Shown here piece by piece: positions 27,461-38,572 of a stretch of 64,000 nucleotides of DNA. Each line of letters begins with the position of its first letter. Positions within the stretch are counted from its first letter, which is position 1. Under the pieces are notes generated by a model. That model made no database searches. It had not been told where the DNA came from and saw only the letters and a program-made list of their open reading frames with translations. This DNA is from Coemansia sp. RSA 1200 (lineage: Eukaryota; Kickxellomycota; Kickxellomycetes; Kickxellales; Kickxellaceae). The position numbers were made by a program, and so were the translations under genes. Location of the stretch: the NCBI GenBank assembly GCA_027578915.1, contig JANBTT010000055.1, positions 46,916 through 110,915 of the forward strand. Reading direction: 5' to 3'.

Positions 27461-30400
27461 TGTCGATTAAGCGGAGAGGTTTTGAAAGTTGTTTTTAGCG
27501 AGGAAAACTTGGCCAGACACTGCAGTGAGTAGACAGGCAAGATGAAAAGGGTGAGGATCGAGGAAAGAGGTGAAGGGGGAGGCGATGAATAACGCTTAGG
27601 TCGTGGGAAAGAGGATAAAAGGGGGAAGAAAGTGTTGGCGTTTACGCTGTAATAGAGCAGGGAGGGTTAAATAAGTAGAAAAGGGGAAGGGTAAAAAAAG
27701 GAAAAAGTATCAGACCAGCAAGCTCCTCGAGTCCGCTGCGCAGAAAATGCGTTTAGTTTTATATGTCGCAATCATCCTCTTTCTCACTCAGTGTCCTTTT
27801 CCAACAGACCATATGCACGGAAAAAAGAAGGGGAGAACAAACAAATAAACACGCAAACACAAAGACTGGCGGCGGAAAGAACAGCAGAAAAGAATAGAGA
27901 CTGCATGGATTGGACCGACAGATCATTTCCGGTATTTCGCTCTTGCAAAGCAACAATAGTTCTGGGATCGGCTCATGCAAATGCGGTTGTGCCACCACTT
28001 GCATCCAAAAATAGCCCGCAGGAGCAAAAATGGAGTGGAAGGGACCGTTTCGCAAACGGCACAAAAAGCAAAAAGGGGAAAAAGGCAAAAGAGGGCGGCT
28101 GATTGGACCGCGTGGACTGTGGACAAACGGCCATCGTGCATCGCGAATCGCAACCTGTGTGCGGTCATGAAACATGATGGTCTTCCCCTTAAGAAGGAAT
28201 CAAAAGAAGAAAGCACAGCGGTGCTTTGTAAACAAAACACAATACACAGCAAAAAAACAAAAAACAGGCTGCCGAAATGCACTGAATTCTGACTGTCCGC
28301 CTCTTCCGTGCATCAAATGTACAAGTAAAACAAAAACGCACGGAAGCACAGCAATTAGCGCGCAGCTTCGCTCCGGCAACTTGCTTTATTTCTTCTATTC
28401 TTCAATTTCTTTTTATGCCAAAGTGCCGTGTTTTCGTATTGACACGCAGGATTATTATTTATTTCCTTGGCTTGCATATGAAAGCAAGTAAATAAAACCC
28501 CCTTTTTACACTTGCTACATTTGTTTGATTATCTACTTGTGCAATGTCTCTTTTTGATTCATAATTGGGATCAATGGAGACAAAGGAAAAAGAAAGACTG
28601 CGCACAGCTCCCAGCGTCAATACCACACAGCCCAGCAGCAGCTCAGCTTACCCTGGAACAATCCCAACACATTCCATTAATGTGCCTGGAGTGTAACATT
28701 TACATGCCATTTTTCCCGCTCTTTTATCTATTTGTTACAACTTCCAACAGCAACAATGGCAGAAAGAAGAAGAAAAGTGTACTTTCAATTACAATCGAGT
28801 TGTGAAGCTATTGTTGTGCGTCAGCACTACACTTGCTTTTAGGAACACATATTGTTCGGTGATGGGCTATAAATGGACAAAAATAATAAATGAACAGAAT
28901 TGGAGGATGGAAAAAAAACAGTGTTAAACTTGCAAAAGTCTTTCCCACTTTCCAACGCTTCAGCATCTGTACTAATAGACTTTCTTAAGACAGTAGCAAC
29001 TTTAGTGGCTTATGTTTATCCTGAAAGGGAGGAGAGATCTTTTAAAAACCAACGCAAATCCGATACACAGCTAATAGTGCCTAATTTTATCTCGTATCTT
29101 GTACTCTCCCTTTTTTTCTTTTTCTCTGTTTTTTGTTTTCTAACTCTTTTACGCTGTAGTGAGAGATTGACAAGACATCGTTTTTCTGCTCTCCCTCGAT
29201 CTTTCTGTATTTACACTATTTTTTCGCTCCCAGTCAGTTTGTTTTTTGTTTGTCTTGGCTTGGAGTTTTCTTTGGTTGGAAATCTGTCCAATCAGATTCA
29301 ACTGAAACTGTTGTTTTTTTTCCTGGTACACATATTTTTCTGTTTAGAACACAAATATCGTACAGGAAAAAAAGGCAAAACAAACCATCATAGCTCACTA
29401 TTCTTTCTTTTTTCTTCCTTTTTTTAGTTACATGTCTATTCATTTCGACTACGTAGATACCCTTCTTATTATTTCTTTCTTTTGATTTATTTCCATCTCT
29501 AGCATTTTTTGTTGTTGTTTAGATACTTGTACAGGGTAGTTTATTTCTTCATCAGCAATAGTAATAATAATGGAACAAGACCAAAAGCGTCCTTCTTCTG
29601 TTAAAGGTGAGAACCAAACCCTACTCCCATTTCTACCATTATTTTGCTTCAGCATCCATTGCTATTGTGGCATATAGAATGAAATGAGGGTTTATTAAAC
29701 GGCTTGGGCTGTTTATGTGCGGTGTCTATTTTTCTTCATAGCAATACTCTTCTTGTGTATACTCCCCGCCCCAAGCAGACCTGTGTTTTGTCTTGATATC
29801 CTACCATATTGCTTTTACCTCCTAAAATAACCAGCAAAAAAAAAAGAAGGAAAAAACAAGTGGGAAAAAGAGGGGACGGGAAAATATCCTTTTTTCCCCC
29901 TTCATGACGTTGCTCGTGCCTGTGCCCGTGTCAGGAAGAGTTGGTCTTCCTCCATATGTTGTTGTTGTTGTTGCTGTTCTGTCAGATGGCTTCATTTCCT
30001 TCATACGAAACCCCTCACATGTTCTCTTCACCTGGTCAAACGAACAGAAGCAAACAAGAGGACGAGGATGCAACTCATTATAGCAAAAATAAATGAGGCT
30101 ACTTTGTTTAATATGTGAAAGGGGGGAAAATAAAGTATGTAAAAGTCAAGCCACGGAATTGAAAAAAGAAGTAATGAGAAAATAACTGTTTCCAGTCTTT
30201 TATTTTTTCTTACGCTTGTTCCATTCAAACGAAAAAGGAAAACCTGTTGTTTCCTTTACTGCTGTTTTCCCGCCCTTGCCTTTCTTTTTCCCCCTCCTTT
30301 TCCCCCTTCTCATCACTTTTATTTTTATTTTTGGTTTCCTTTCTTGTTCCAATAACAACAACAAAGATACTCCATAGTCATTATTGCGCAACCAGGCGAA

Positions 30401-30519
30401 AAGCTCCACCACCCCCACTCACCTTACCCGTGTCTTGAGTTCTTTTATTTCCCTTCCCCCTTCCCAATGCGAATAAACAAGATAGAGGGAAAAAGGAAAC
30501 ACCAGCAATAACTAAAACA
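27461..30519. other. 3-kb gene-poor spacer with purine/pyrimidine tracts
   Basis: The spacer separates divergent genes (CRH on minus, FunK1 on plus). It is dominated by G/A-rich and C/T-rich tracts. Open frames (for example 28900-29427, about 175 aa) are Phe/Leu/Ser-rich translations of T-rich DNA without domains and are not called. No RNA gene was recognised. It probably holds long promoters or leaders for both genes. Confidence 0.45.
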
Positions 30520-33500
30520 ATGAGCAATACAGAAGATATAGGAGGACCACAGAACACGTTTCTCGAACGACAGGCGTTCCGCATCGATGTGTGCGGAGTG
30601 CAGTACTCGTATCCGTCAGAGCAGATGGACCCGCAGACACTCGACCGGCTTCTGCTCGAGCAGCTCCAGCCCTTCGACAAGACGCTTTGTGAACTGTCGG
30701 GCAGCATGGCGCCTCTTATTGCTGCCTCCATTGAAGCGCTGCTCCAGTCTGCTGCAGACGGCGCCGCAACAACTCACCAGCAGCAGAATGGCCGGCGCAG
30801 GCGACAGGCGGCTGGCAGCGCTGGAATTGAGCGCGCTCCACCGCGCACACTGCGCAAACGCACCAGCCAGCTGGCCTCGATGGCGATGGACGAGCGGCAA
30901 GCGCGGGCGGCTTCGTTCTGGGAGCTGCTGTGTGCGGAGTCACGGAATAGCGCAGATGTAGATTTGGACTTGGACGCAGCGGCTGCGGGTATCCGTGACG
31001 TGGCAGCGCTGCTGGCGGGCGAGATGCGCGACAAGCTGGCAGCAGCAGCAACAGCGGGTGCGCATCAGGAGGAGGATGCGACGGCGCGCCAGTTCGATGT
31101 GGAGGTGGCAGCGGCAGGCAGCAGCGGAACCGGCGTGGTAGAGTTTGAGCTGGCGGGCGGCGACGGCGGCTCGGTGGTTGGTGCTTACGCGAGCCACGGC
31201 GACGCGGAGCGGCCGTTCTCGACGGGACTGGTGGAATCGCTGATTAGCGGAATGAACCGGCTCGCGCGGCGGCGGCTGAATGTGCGACATGCGTGGGGCG
31301 TGGTGCTGGCGCCGGGCGCGATGCGCGTGTGTCTGGTGGAAAGCGACGCAATCCACGTATCGGGCATGTTTGATCTGGCAACAAGCGATGGACGGCGCGC
31401 TCTGGCGGCGATGTTTGCCAGCGTGAGCCTGGCCGAGGCGTGGCGCGTGGGAGTCGATCCAACCATGCGCTGGCGCGACGATATTGCGTTCTGGGAGATC
31501 GAGTGTCCGAGCGCCGATGCCTCGCCCGATGCCAGTCGCCGGCGCCGCCGCACCACGCGCAACAGTCTGGCGGTGCAGCAGGCCACAACCGTGGTCTATG
31601 CGCAGCGCACGCCGCTGTTTGTTGCAGACTCATTCTTCGGGCGCTTCACGCGCTGTTTCGCGGTGTCGCGCGCACCCGGCGCAGCGCCGGATCTGGTGCT
31701 GAAGGACTCGTGGCAGCTGGTGCGTGATGCGCCCGACGACTCGCTGGTTGCCGACGAGATCAGCGTATTGCGTCACATCCGCCATCGTCTGGACTCTGCG
31801 CGTCCGCCCGTCTCTGCCGTCTATCCGCGCATTGCCTGCGGCGGCACCGTGCGCGTCCGCACTGGCGGCGCTGAGGCCGAGCGCGACACGTCGCAGCTTG
31901 TGCTGGGCGCATTGGATGCTTATGCGCGGTGGACGGTGCCGCACGGCCTCCGACGCAGCGGCAGCGCACAGCAGAAACGGAGCCGGAGCCAGAACCAGAA
32001 CCAAACTCACACTGAGCTCCATCCGCTCCGCCGCCTGCACCGCCGCATGGTCACGGGTCCTGTTGGCGTGCCGCTGCAGACGCTTGGCACAGAGCACGAA
32101 GTGCTGGCTGTGCTTGCCGATGCGATGCAGTCGCATGCCGACATTCTGCGCTGCGCCGGCGTGCTGCATCGCGACATCTCGCTCAACAACATCATGGCGG
32201 TGCGCTTGCCCAGCGGCGAGCTGCGCGGCATGCTGATTGACTTTGACCACGCCGCCGATGCGCTGGCCGAGCGCAACACACACGCGCCGGGCAATGTCGG
32301 CACTGGTCCGTTTATGAGCATCGCCAACCTCGAGGGCCTCGATGTTGCACGAACCGCCGTCGACGACTGGGAGTCGCTGCTGTGTCTTCTTTTCTGCCTC
32401 GCTGCAAACGGTCCTGCCGCAATGGACGAGCTGGCACGTCTCTTTTCGCACGTCAACGCACATGGTGTTGCTGACATGAAGCGCGAGATATTCGCTTCGC
32501 CGCGCGCTCTCGACTGCGCCATTGCGCAATTCCTCAATCCGTCGTACCGCGCTATCATCCGCGCCATTCACGCGCTGTACGCTGCCGCCTTTCAGCACTC
32601 GCGCTGCCAGGGCACTGCACGCATCTTCCTGCGCGGCAACCGCAACGTCGATCCAGTGCTTCGCCGCGCCCAGTATGCCGACGAGATCCAGGCGCGCTGT
32701 CTAGGCGCCCTGCGCGCAATTGCGCTTGAGACGCGCTCCATGAGCTGTCTGAGCGACCACTTGGCCACCATCTCACACGAGAGCGGTGTGCCGTCAGCAG
32801 CTACTGCCGTTGCCATCCCTGGCGCTGTTTCATCGTCCGATTCTGTTGCCTCGCAGCAGACTGTCGAGGGCGCGGTTCTCTCGTGCGGATCGGGTGCCAG
32901 CTCCAGCTGCGGTGACACAACTGCTGTCAGCTGCAAGAGCCACCGCACGCTGCTCGATGGCAGCTGCGGCGATTGCGGTGCCGACTCTGCGCTTCTACCG
33001 GAGACACCGCCGCCGATGATGACGGCAAAGTCCGAGGGCCGCGCTTCCAATTGCGGCATTGCCGAGTCCAACGCATCGCTGGCCACGCTGTTACGCGAAA
33101 CAAGCGATTCCAGGTATGTGCCTTCATTGCTGCTGCCCACTCGCGGTGGATGCCACTCGACAACGACCACGCTTTCCACCGACGCTACCTCCAAACAACA
33201 CGGACCATCATCTAGCACATCAGAGACAGCAATAGCGGCGATCGCAGCGGCGGCGGCGGCGGCAACGACTCTTAGCCAGGCATCGACTACGGTCTACAAC
33301 CACCTGGCGCCTGTCCAGGAGGACCCGCATCAGAGCCAGCGTCAGCTGCTTCTGCTGCGCACTAAGCGCAAGGCCAAGGAGGAGGAGCAGCAGGACTCGC
33401 CGCGCACCAAGCGTCGCAAGATGATCCACCAGGACGTCAGTAACTTTGAGCTGAGCCCCGTGACGCGCCCGATCGACTTTTCTTATCAACAGCAGCAGCA

Positions 33501-33693
33501 ACAGCAGCAGAACCATCGCCGTGCGTTGGTGTTTTCTCCAGGCAGTGCGCGCTCGCCTATGCGCAGCCCTGCAGCACACGCCCGCAGATTCCACCGGCGA
33601 CCACCGTTGTCCCGGTCGCCTGCCACGCCTGACCCAGAGCGCTTTGGCGGGCTGCCTGTTGCGTCGACCAAGCTCAGACGCAAGTTGTTCTAG
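30520..33693 (+). CDS. FunK1-type fungal protein kinase
   Basis: The 1057-residue protein has the fungus-specific FunK1 kinase domain (about residues 360-680). Diagnostic elements are a Lys in LVLKDSW (K395), the catalytic loop VLHRDISLNNI (H550-R551-D552) and the metal-binding Asp in MLIDFDHA (D574). GTGPFMSIANLEGL takes the place of the usual activation segment. Family members resemble other eukaryotic kinases, but their substrates are mostly unknown. The N-terminal region (1-360) and the Ser-rich C-terminal region (about 740-1057) are long and low-complexity, with a basic KRKAKEEEQQ / KRRKM patch that could be a nuclear signal. A Gln run is near residues 988-998. GC content is very high compared with the flanks. 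The start follows a CT-rich leader. No introns are needed. Confidence 0.9.
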   Translation: MSNTEDIGGPQNTFLERQAFRIDVCGVQYSYPSEQMDPQTLDRLLLEQLQPFDKTLCELSGSMAPLIAASIEALLQSAADGAATTHQQQNGRRRRQAAGSAGIERAPPRTLRKRTSQLASMAMDERQARAASFWELLCAESRNSADVDLDLDAAAAGIRDVAALLAGEMRDKLAAAATAGAHQEEDATARQFDVEVAAAGSSGTGVVEFELAGGDGGSVVGAYASHGDAERPFSTGLVESLISGMNRLARRRLNVRHAWGVVLAPGAMRVCLVESDAIHVSGMFDLATSDGRRALAAMFASVSLAEAWRVGVDPTMRWRDDIAFWEIECPSADASPDASRRRRRTTRNSLAVQQATTVVYAQRTPLFVADSFFGRFTRCFAVSRAPGAAPDLVLKDSWQLVRDAPDDSLVADEISVLRHIRHRLDSARPPVSAVYPRIACGGTVRVRTGGAEAERDTSQLVLGALDAYARWTVPHGLRRSGSAQQKRSRSQNQNQTHTELHPLRRLHRRMVTGPVGVPLQTLGTEHEVLAVLADAMQSHADILRCAGVLHRDISLNNIMAVRLPSGELRGMLIDFDHAADALAERNTHAPGNVGTGPFMSIANLEGLDVARTAVDDWESLLCLLFCLAANGPAAMDELARLFSHVNAHGVADMKREIFASPRALDCAIAQFLNPSYRAIIRAIHALYAAAFQHSRCQGTARIFLRGNRNVDPVLRRAQYADEIQARCLGALRAIALETRSMSCLSDHLATISHESGVPSAATAVAIPGAVSSSDSVASQQTVEGAVLSCGSGASSSCGDTTAVSCKSHRTLLDGSCGDCGADSALLPETPPPMMTAKSEGRASNCGIAESNASLATLLRETSDSRYVPSLLLPTRGGCHSTTTTLSTDATSKQHGPSSSTSETAIAAIAAAAAAATTLSQASTTVYNHLAPVQEDPHQSQRQLLLLRTKRKAKEEEQQDSPRTKRRKMIHQDVSNFELSPVTRPIDFSYQQQQQQQQNHRRALVFSPGSARSPMRSPAAHARRFHRRPPLSRSPATPDPERFGGLPVASTKLRRKLF

Positions 33694-33969
33694 ACCGCAT
33701 CTACATTTTTTTCCCCACCACGTTTGTTTTTGTTTCATGTACTTTTACAACAGCCACGCTCACATACATTTCCTGCCATATGTTGATCTGTATTTAATGA
33801 GAAGACCCCACTGGAGGATCTTGAATGAAAATAGAAATGAAATTGAATGGAGCTAAAAAGAAAAACCAGAAAAAAGAAGCAGGGGAGAAGGCAGAGTCGA
33901 AATGCAGAAGCCCGCGCATTTATCATCCTCCGCTATGAGTGTATGCTACACCAGGACTGGGAAATAAGC

Positions 33970-34938
33970 TCAGAGCGTGTATACGCTAGGCAGCGGCTGT
34001 TGCGGCGGCTGCTGCTGCTGTAGCTGCGGTTGCTGCTGCTGCTGCTGCTGTAGCTGCGGTTGCTGCTGCTGCTGCTGCTGGGCGTTGTAGAACTGGATCT
34101 GCTGGTTAATAGTGCTTGTGTACGTGGGCCCAACAACCCGCACAATCTCCGCCGATGCCGTCAATCGCGTCTGCACCACCGGCACCTGGCTAACAAACAC
34201 GCTTTCCATCGTTTGCACGATCTGCTGCACATTCTGGTACACCGCTGGTGCCATTGGTTGGTCCTCAACAGTCACGTAGTTGGTTTCGGTAACCGTGGCA
34301 ATTTCGCTTACTGTGACCGGCACATAGCTGACTTCGCCTTCTGCTGCCACTGGTGCTGCTGCTGCTCCTGCGTTTCCTACAACAACCATGTTGAATCCGT
34401 ACGACGGCGCAACCGACTGAACCGCCTGTGTTACTGCTACCGTTGGCGTCACCACCACAATACTGACTTCTGGATCGGCCTTTGTGATAGCGTAGTCTCC
34501 CGCGTTGTCATCGGTAACCGTTACCGTGACGGTGTTTTCGGCTCCATGCCACTTGTGCGGCGGTCTGTCTCTGCCGTTGCTGCCATTGCTGTCGGAGGAC
34601 CCTGCAATTCCCAGCTTGTCCAGCAGCCACGAGAGTAGCAGAAGAACCCTGCTGGTTTCATCGCCGGCGCTAGCGTTTGCAATGTTGAGCACATTGGTGT
34701 TGGTATTATTGGTATCGCCGGTATTGTCGTCTTCCGGGGCTGCATTGCCTGCCATTGTTACCAGTCCGTACTCGTCTGCGTACGGTGATTCGGATGCGTA
34801 CCGGTCGTTGGTTTCCCACGCATACACCACGCCATCCATCTTCACAGATGACACCACTGCTGCTGCCTCATCTTGTGCTGATGCTATCATTCCCAGAACG
34901 GCTGCACCAAGAATCAAACGTGTTGCCAACACTCTCAT
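33970..34938 (-). CDS. secreted Val/Thr-rich protein with a polyglutamine C-terminus
   Basis: The 322-residue precursor has a signal peptide (LATRLILGAAVLGMIASAQ). The mature part contains Val/Thr-rich repeats (ENTVTVTVTDD, VTETNYVTVE) like those of the paralogues downstream. It ends in a Gln-rich tail with two QPQL..Q blocks, encoded by CAG/CAA tracts at 33995-34085. There is no GPI signal or transmembrane segment. It is the first of five related minus-strand secreted genes between 34 and 43 kb. A wall or matrix role is inference. The polyQ tract may be length-variable. Confidence 0.8.
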   Translation of the reverse strand: MRVLATRLILGAAVLGMIASAQDEAAAVVSSVKMDGVVYAWETNDRYASESPYADEYGLVTMAGNAAPEDDNTGDTNNTNTNVLNIANASAGDETSRVLLLLSWLLDKLGIAGSSDSNGSNGRDRPPHKWHGAENTVTVTVTDDNAGDYAITKADPEVSIVVVTPTVAVTQAVQSVAPSYGFNMVVVGNAGAAAAPVAAEGEVSYVPVTVSEIATVTETNYVTVEDQPMAPAVYQNVQQIVQTMESVFVSQVPVVQTRLTASAEIVRVVGPTYTSTINQQIQFYNAQQQQQQQPQLQQQQQQQPQLQQQQPPQQPLPSVYTL

Positions 34939-35813
34939 TGTATCCTCTTTTAATTTATCTACTCACCTGTTTATCTATCCTTTTTCTTGTCTGTTGCTGT
35001 CTTATAATAATAATAGTAGTAGTAAGTAGACCCTAGCGTGTTTGCACAGGAATGCTGATATTTAGTATATGGCTAGCTGTACTTCAATAGGAATGTCAAT
35101 ATTGGTAATAATAGGATTAATAATGGTGCTGGTAAAGTACAAATAAAGAGAAGAATGGAATTCAACAAAAGAAAAAACAAGAATAACAAATGTTTAAACT
35201 TTTATTCCTATCCCAGCCGCAAAAACTAGCGACATCGTCCCATGGGGGTCTCTTGGTGTATTAAAAAACTAAAAAGCAATATTATTATATAAAGAGCAAT
35301 AAATAATAATAAAAACATCCACCTTAGGCCGTCCGAATGAACCAATCCTCCCTTTGTACTTTGTTTTATTTGTTCAAATCCCCTGTTTTCTTCTTTTCTT
35401 TCAAAGCTTGCTTATTTACAAAAAAATTTACATCTTGTGGATGGGGTAGATGAGGAGATGTTTTCTTTTCCACTATTACAAGCATGTTTTTCTTTCAGTA
35501 TTTAAAAGTCTACATTCTTTTAAAGTTGGTAATAAAGCTTCTTGCATTTCACGTGATGTGACATTGCTTTCAAACAAAACACTTGCAAACAAACATTAAA
35601 CAAATGGTAGCTTTGTAATATCAACTATCATGCTCCTTGACTAGTAAGCTAATCTGTTGTGTTGCCCCTTGTCCACATTTTTATGTACTAATTTGACGGT
35701 ATTAAAATTGTATAATGAATAATTAAAAGGAAATCAACATTTGCTAAAATAATAATGACAAGCCCAGTAAGTACGCACATACTCTTCTTTTTTAGCTGGG
35801 TTAAAGAAACCTC
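34939..35813. other. AT-rich intergenic DNA
   Basis: Promoter of the polyQ secreted gene near 34939-35040, then AT-rich DNA without a supported gene, repeat copy or RNA. Confidence 0.4.
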
Positions 35814-36707
35814 CTAAACTACAATGACGCTTGTAACGTACACATTTGTTACCATAGTTGTTGTCTGCGTGTATGTTGGCGCCCAGAGCTCTTCCGAGAA
35901 CCCAACCTTATAGCTCAAGAACCCATTTGCTAGTGTAAATGTTCTGGTTTGTATATCATATGATGTCGAAATAATGGATGTGTACACTACATCTACATCG
36001 GTTGATGTTTCCATCACTGTTTCCATATCCGTCAAAGGTGCCAAGATAGTCGACATCGTAACTGTTTCTGTTGTGTATTCAGTTGTGGTTTCAGTCATGG
36101 TGATTGGCGGAGGTGTTGTTGGGCTAGCTGTCTCTGTTACCACATCTGTGACTGACATCACTGTCACCGATGTCGGGAGGTTTATTGTGTCAGAGATGTA
36201 GGATGTGCTTGTTTGTGTTATTGTTACTATCACCGGCGCTTGCAACTGCGCTGGTATGGTGAATGACTGGTCTACGTTTCCTGAACTCCACGTATCTGTT
36301 ACAATTTCTGTTACAGTGACCGTGGGTATTCCGCTATCAATATACACGGTAACCATCACTGTTTCTGTTTCTACATCTACTGATGTTGTAGCTATTGTCA
36401 TGACCCCGTAGGACGACTCTTCTGGATAATCTGACTGCAGCTCTCCCAACTCTGAATCTGTTTCCAATTCCAGCAATGATGACGGGTTTTCGGATGTTTC
36501 TTTGACTGCCATTCCTGGCAAATAGCTATCTAATCCATCGTCGCTGCTGAATTCAAAGCTAAACCATGTATCGTCTAAAAAGGGCCTTTCATATTGCATG
36601 TCCAGTGAGGCTGTGCTTCCATTTTCCACATCCTGTCCTAACGTCATATACATGCTGGTTAGTATAACTGTGCACTGCAGCAGTATTTTAAGTAGTGCAT
36701 GATTCAT
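35814..36707 (-). CDS. secreted Thr/Val-rich protein, diverged cluster member
   Basis: The 297-residue product starts with a signal peptide (ALLKILLQCTVILTSMYMTLGQ). An acidic N-terminal part with a KETS motif follows, which the paralogues at 37153 and 41857 also carry. The rest is a long run of Thr/Val dipeptides (TVTVTEIVTDT, PTSVTVMSVTDVVTET, ETVMETSTDVDVVYTS). It ends in a hydrophobic but short segment (TNVYVTSVIVV). The beta-strand-rich composition resembles surface or biofilm-like wall proteins. It shares design but not high identity with its neighbours, so it is an older duplicate. Function unknown. Confidence 0.78.
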   Translation of the reverse strand: MNHALLKILLQCTVILTSMYMTLGQDVENGSTASLDMQYERPFLDDTWFSFEFSSDDGLDSYLPGMAVKETSENPSSLLELETDSELGELQSDYPEESSYGVMTIATTSVDVETETVMVTVYIDSGIPTVTVTEIVTDTWSSGNVDQSFTIPAQLQAPVIVTITQTSTSYISDTINLPTSVTVMSVTDVVTETASPTTPPPITMTETTTEYTTETVTMSTILAPLTDMETVMETSTDVDVVYTSIISTSYDIQTRTFTLANGFLSYKVGFSEELWAPTYTQTTTMVTNVYVTSVIVV

Positions 36708-37152
36708 GTTAATAACTTAATATATTGTTTGTTTTGCCATTAAGTGTATAGAACATAAACGCACAAAATGGTACAAGTAATAATAATAGTTGCAAATATA
36801 AAAAATTAATAACGAAATTTTATCTATTCTCTTATTGGTGTCGTTTAACAATATGCCAGAATTTCGTTTCTTTGTTTTTTAAATTGCATCCCATGTTTGC
36901 TTTTTTCTTTGGGGTTTTTATTTAAGAACATGTACAAAGACCACCTGTTTATTTACAATGTCGTAATTTCTCTTTTACTGTTTTCTCGTGACCACAAAAT
37001 AATTAAAAGCAAATGCAGGGAAGTTCTAAGTCTCACCAAAATAATAGCAGAATTGTCCCAATTACCTAATAATACAAAGTTTTAAAGACTGTCAAGAAAA
37101 TATATTAAAGTATAGTTGTGTTTACTACGAGAACTATACTACCAATAAATAT
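36708..37152. other. AT-rich spacer in the secreted-protein cluster
   Basis: Promoter side of the gene at 35814-36707 and terminator side of the next. A 62-aa plus-strand frame at 36897 is not supported. Confidence 0.4.
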
Positions 37153-38214
37153 CTAACATATCTGGTTTAGGCGGTAGAACCTGTTACCAGCACAGGGGTC
37201 TATAAAATCATCTGTTGTAGTCGTAGGCGTTGGGGTTATGGTTTCTGGCATTTGCTCTTGGGGCGGTTGCTGTGGATTATTTTCTACCGGAGGAGGCGGC
37301 GGCGTTGTAGTAGTAGTTGTAAGCACTGTTATTGTTGCAGTTGAATAAAGTACTTGCGTGCTAAGGTAGTACGGCTGGAACCTGTCTAGTGAGCGCATTG
37401 TGTACACGTATGTCGTTGTCTCATCAAGCAATGTCTGCACCCACATTACGTCTGTCTGGAGATGTGTTTCTGCAGATGTGCTGGTTGTGGTTATGTAGTA
37501 GTTGCTAGTGACGGTCTCCAGAACATCTGAAGCCTGTGCAGTCTCTGTGATTGTGGTTGTTTCTGTAAGCGTCGTTGGCACCGTTGTGTATACTGTTGAT
37601 GGCTGTAGCCTGGTAATCTGGTCAGCTGTTGTTGTAGTTGTAAAGTGCTCAGTAGTGTATACAGCAGGCGGTGTAACCATGACGCCAGAGTACACAAAAT
37701 CCTGGACATATGCAGTGAGAGTAATTGTGCTCTGCGACTCTAGTGCATCCGTGAATATAGAGACATCGCCTGGTCTGAATGTAAAATAGTACGACGTATC
37801 CGTTTCTGTGACGGTTGCTGTCTCTGTTGCATCAGGATAAATGTAGACTGTGCTGTATTCTGTTATTGTTTCCTGAGAAACAAACGTCTCAGTGGATAGT
37901 ATGGTTGGCAAAGGCAAGGATTCCGATGGCTCGTATGTACTATCCAACAAGTCAACGTCTGTCCCTTCAGATTGTGATATTGATGTCTCTTTATGTTCCA
38001 ATCCTGTTGGAAAGGATATTTCTATTCCTGAGGTTTCTTTTGATGCGTGTCCACTAGGAAACAACAACAAACTGTATTGTTCATAATTAGGTACAGAGTT
38101 AGAGGCATACTCGGAATCCTCTAAACTTGATACACTTTCATTATAATCCTCTTGACAATAAACTGTGACTATTGTTAATAAAAGAACAGCCAGAAACATC
38201 CATGTACACATCAT
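37153..38214 (-). CDS. secreted Thr-rich protein with conserved core (paralogue 1)
   Basis: The 353-residue precursor has a signal peptide (TWMFLAVLLLTIVTVYCQ) and an acidic N-terminal part with a KETS motif twice (HASKETSG, EHKETSIS). A core of about 240 residues follows (from YEPSESLPLPT to TATITVLTTTT) that is rich in Thr, Ser, Val and Tyr. The C-terminus is Pro/Gln-rich and ends with a short Cys-containing tail (DPCAGNRFYRLNQIC). The core DNA (37283-38009) is colinear and about 99% identical to 42020-42746 in paralogue 2, whereas the ends differ. There is no GPI or transmembrane signal. Its likely place is the wall or outside the cell. Confidence 0.8.
   Translation of the reverse strand: MMCTWMFLAVLLLTIVTVYCQEDYNESVSSLEDSEYASNSVPNYEQYSLLLFPSGHASKETSGIEISFPTGLEHKETSISQSEGTDVDLLDSTYEPSESLPLPTILSTETFVSQETITEYSTVYIYPDATETATVTETDTSYYFTFRPGDVSIFTDALESQSTITLTAYVQDFVYSGVMVTPPAVYTTEHFTTTTTADQITRLQPSTVYTTVPTTLTETTTITETAQASDVLETVTSNYYITTTSTSAETHLQTDVMWVQTLLDETTTYVYTMRSLDRFQPYYLSTQVLYSTATITVLTTTTTTPPPPPVENNPQQPPQEQMPETITPTPTTTTDDFIDPCAGNRFYRLNQIC
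37283..38009 (-). repeat. 727-bp duplicated coding core, copy 1 (partner 42020-42746)
   Basis: The offset is a constant 4737 bp, with no indel detected. About seven substitutions were noted by eye, most at the two edges. Sequence outside the block diverges at once. Confidence 0.85.
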
Positions 38215-38343
38215 TACTGTAGTAAAATATTAATTACACAATATAAATACACTGGCAATTGCTTTTAAATGGTATAAAAATAATTCACAGAAATAAAGCT
38301 AGGAAAATGTCGTCCGAACAACAATTTTTCTCTATTCCATTGA

Positions 38344-38381
38344 CAAATTACGACACCGCGAGAAGAGCGTGTCGTAATTTG
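38344..38381. repeat. 13-bp perfect inverted repeat with a 12-nt spacer
   Basis: CAAATTACGACAC and GTGTCGTAATTTG are perfect reverse complements around CGCGAGAAGAGC. It sits upstream of the secreted paralogue 1 gene. It could be a hairpin in a transcript, a dimeric factor site, or the remains of a small mobile element. Confidence 0.7.
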
Positions 38382-38572
38382 CTTTAAACAACCAGCTGGT
38401 TCTTTGTATAACTTATTGCTTTTCTTTTAAACGTTTGACATGCCTACAATTTTTATACAAGCAATTATTCTTTTTTAAAAGCTGTTACAATGACCCCATA
38501 AAATTTTAAAGAACGACACTAGTGCCCCAAATTAACTGCTGCTGCTTTAACTAACCGTAAAGATTTATAGCT

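Noticed and set aside
28900..29427. 175-aa open frame rich in Phe/Leu/Ser
   Set aside because: It is the translation of T-rich DNA with poly-T runs; hydrophobicity follows composition, there is no domain, and no promoter or homologue-like motif.
31630..32598. Long minus-strand open frame opposite the FunK1 gene
   Set aside because: High GC in the FunK1 coding strand creates long antisense frames; the translation has no domain and FunK1 motifs are clear on the plus strand.
33995..34085. GCTGCTGCTG tracts as a CRISPR or satellite array
   Set aside because: They are in-frame CAG/CAA codons for polyglutamine on the minus strand, with no spacers.
35365..35380. GTTCAAATCCCC resembling a B box
   Set aside because: No A box and no cloverleaf can be drawn in the 80 bp upstream.
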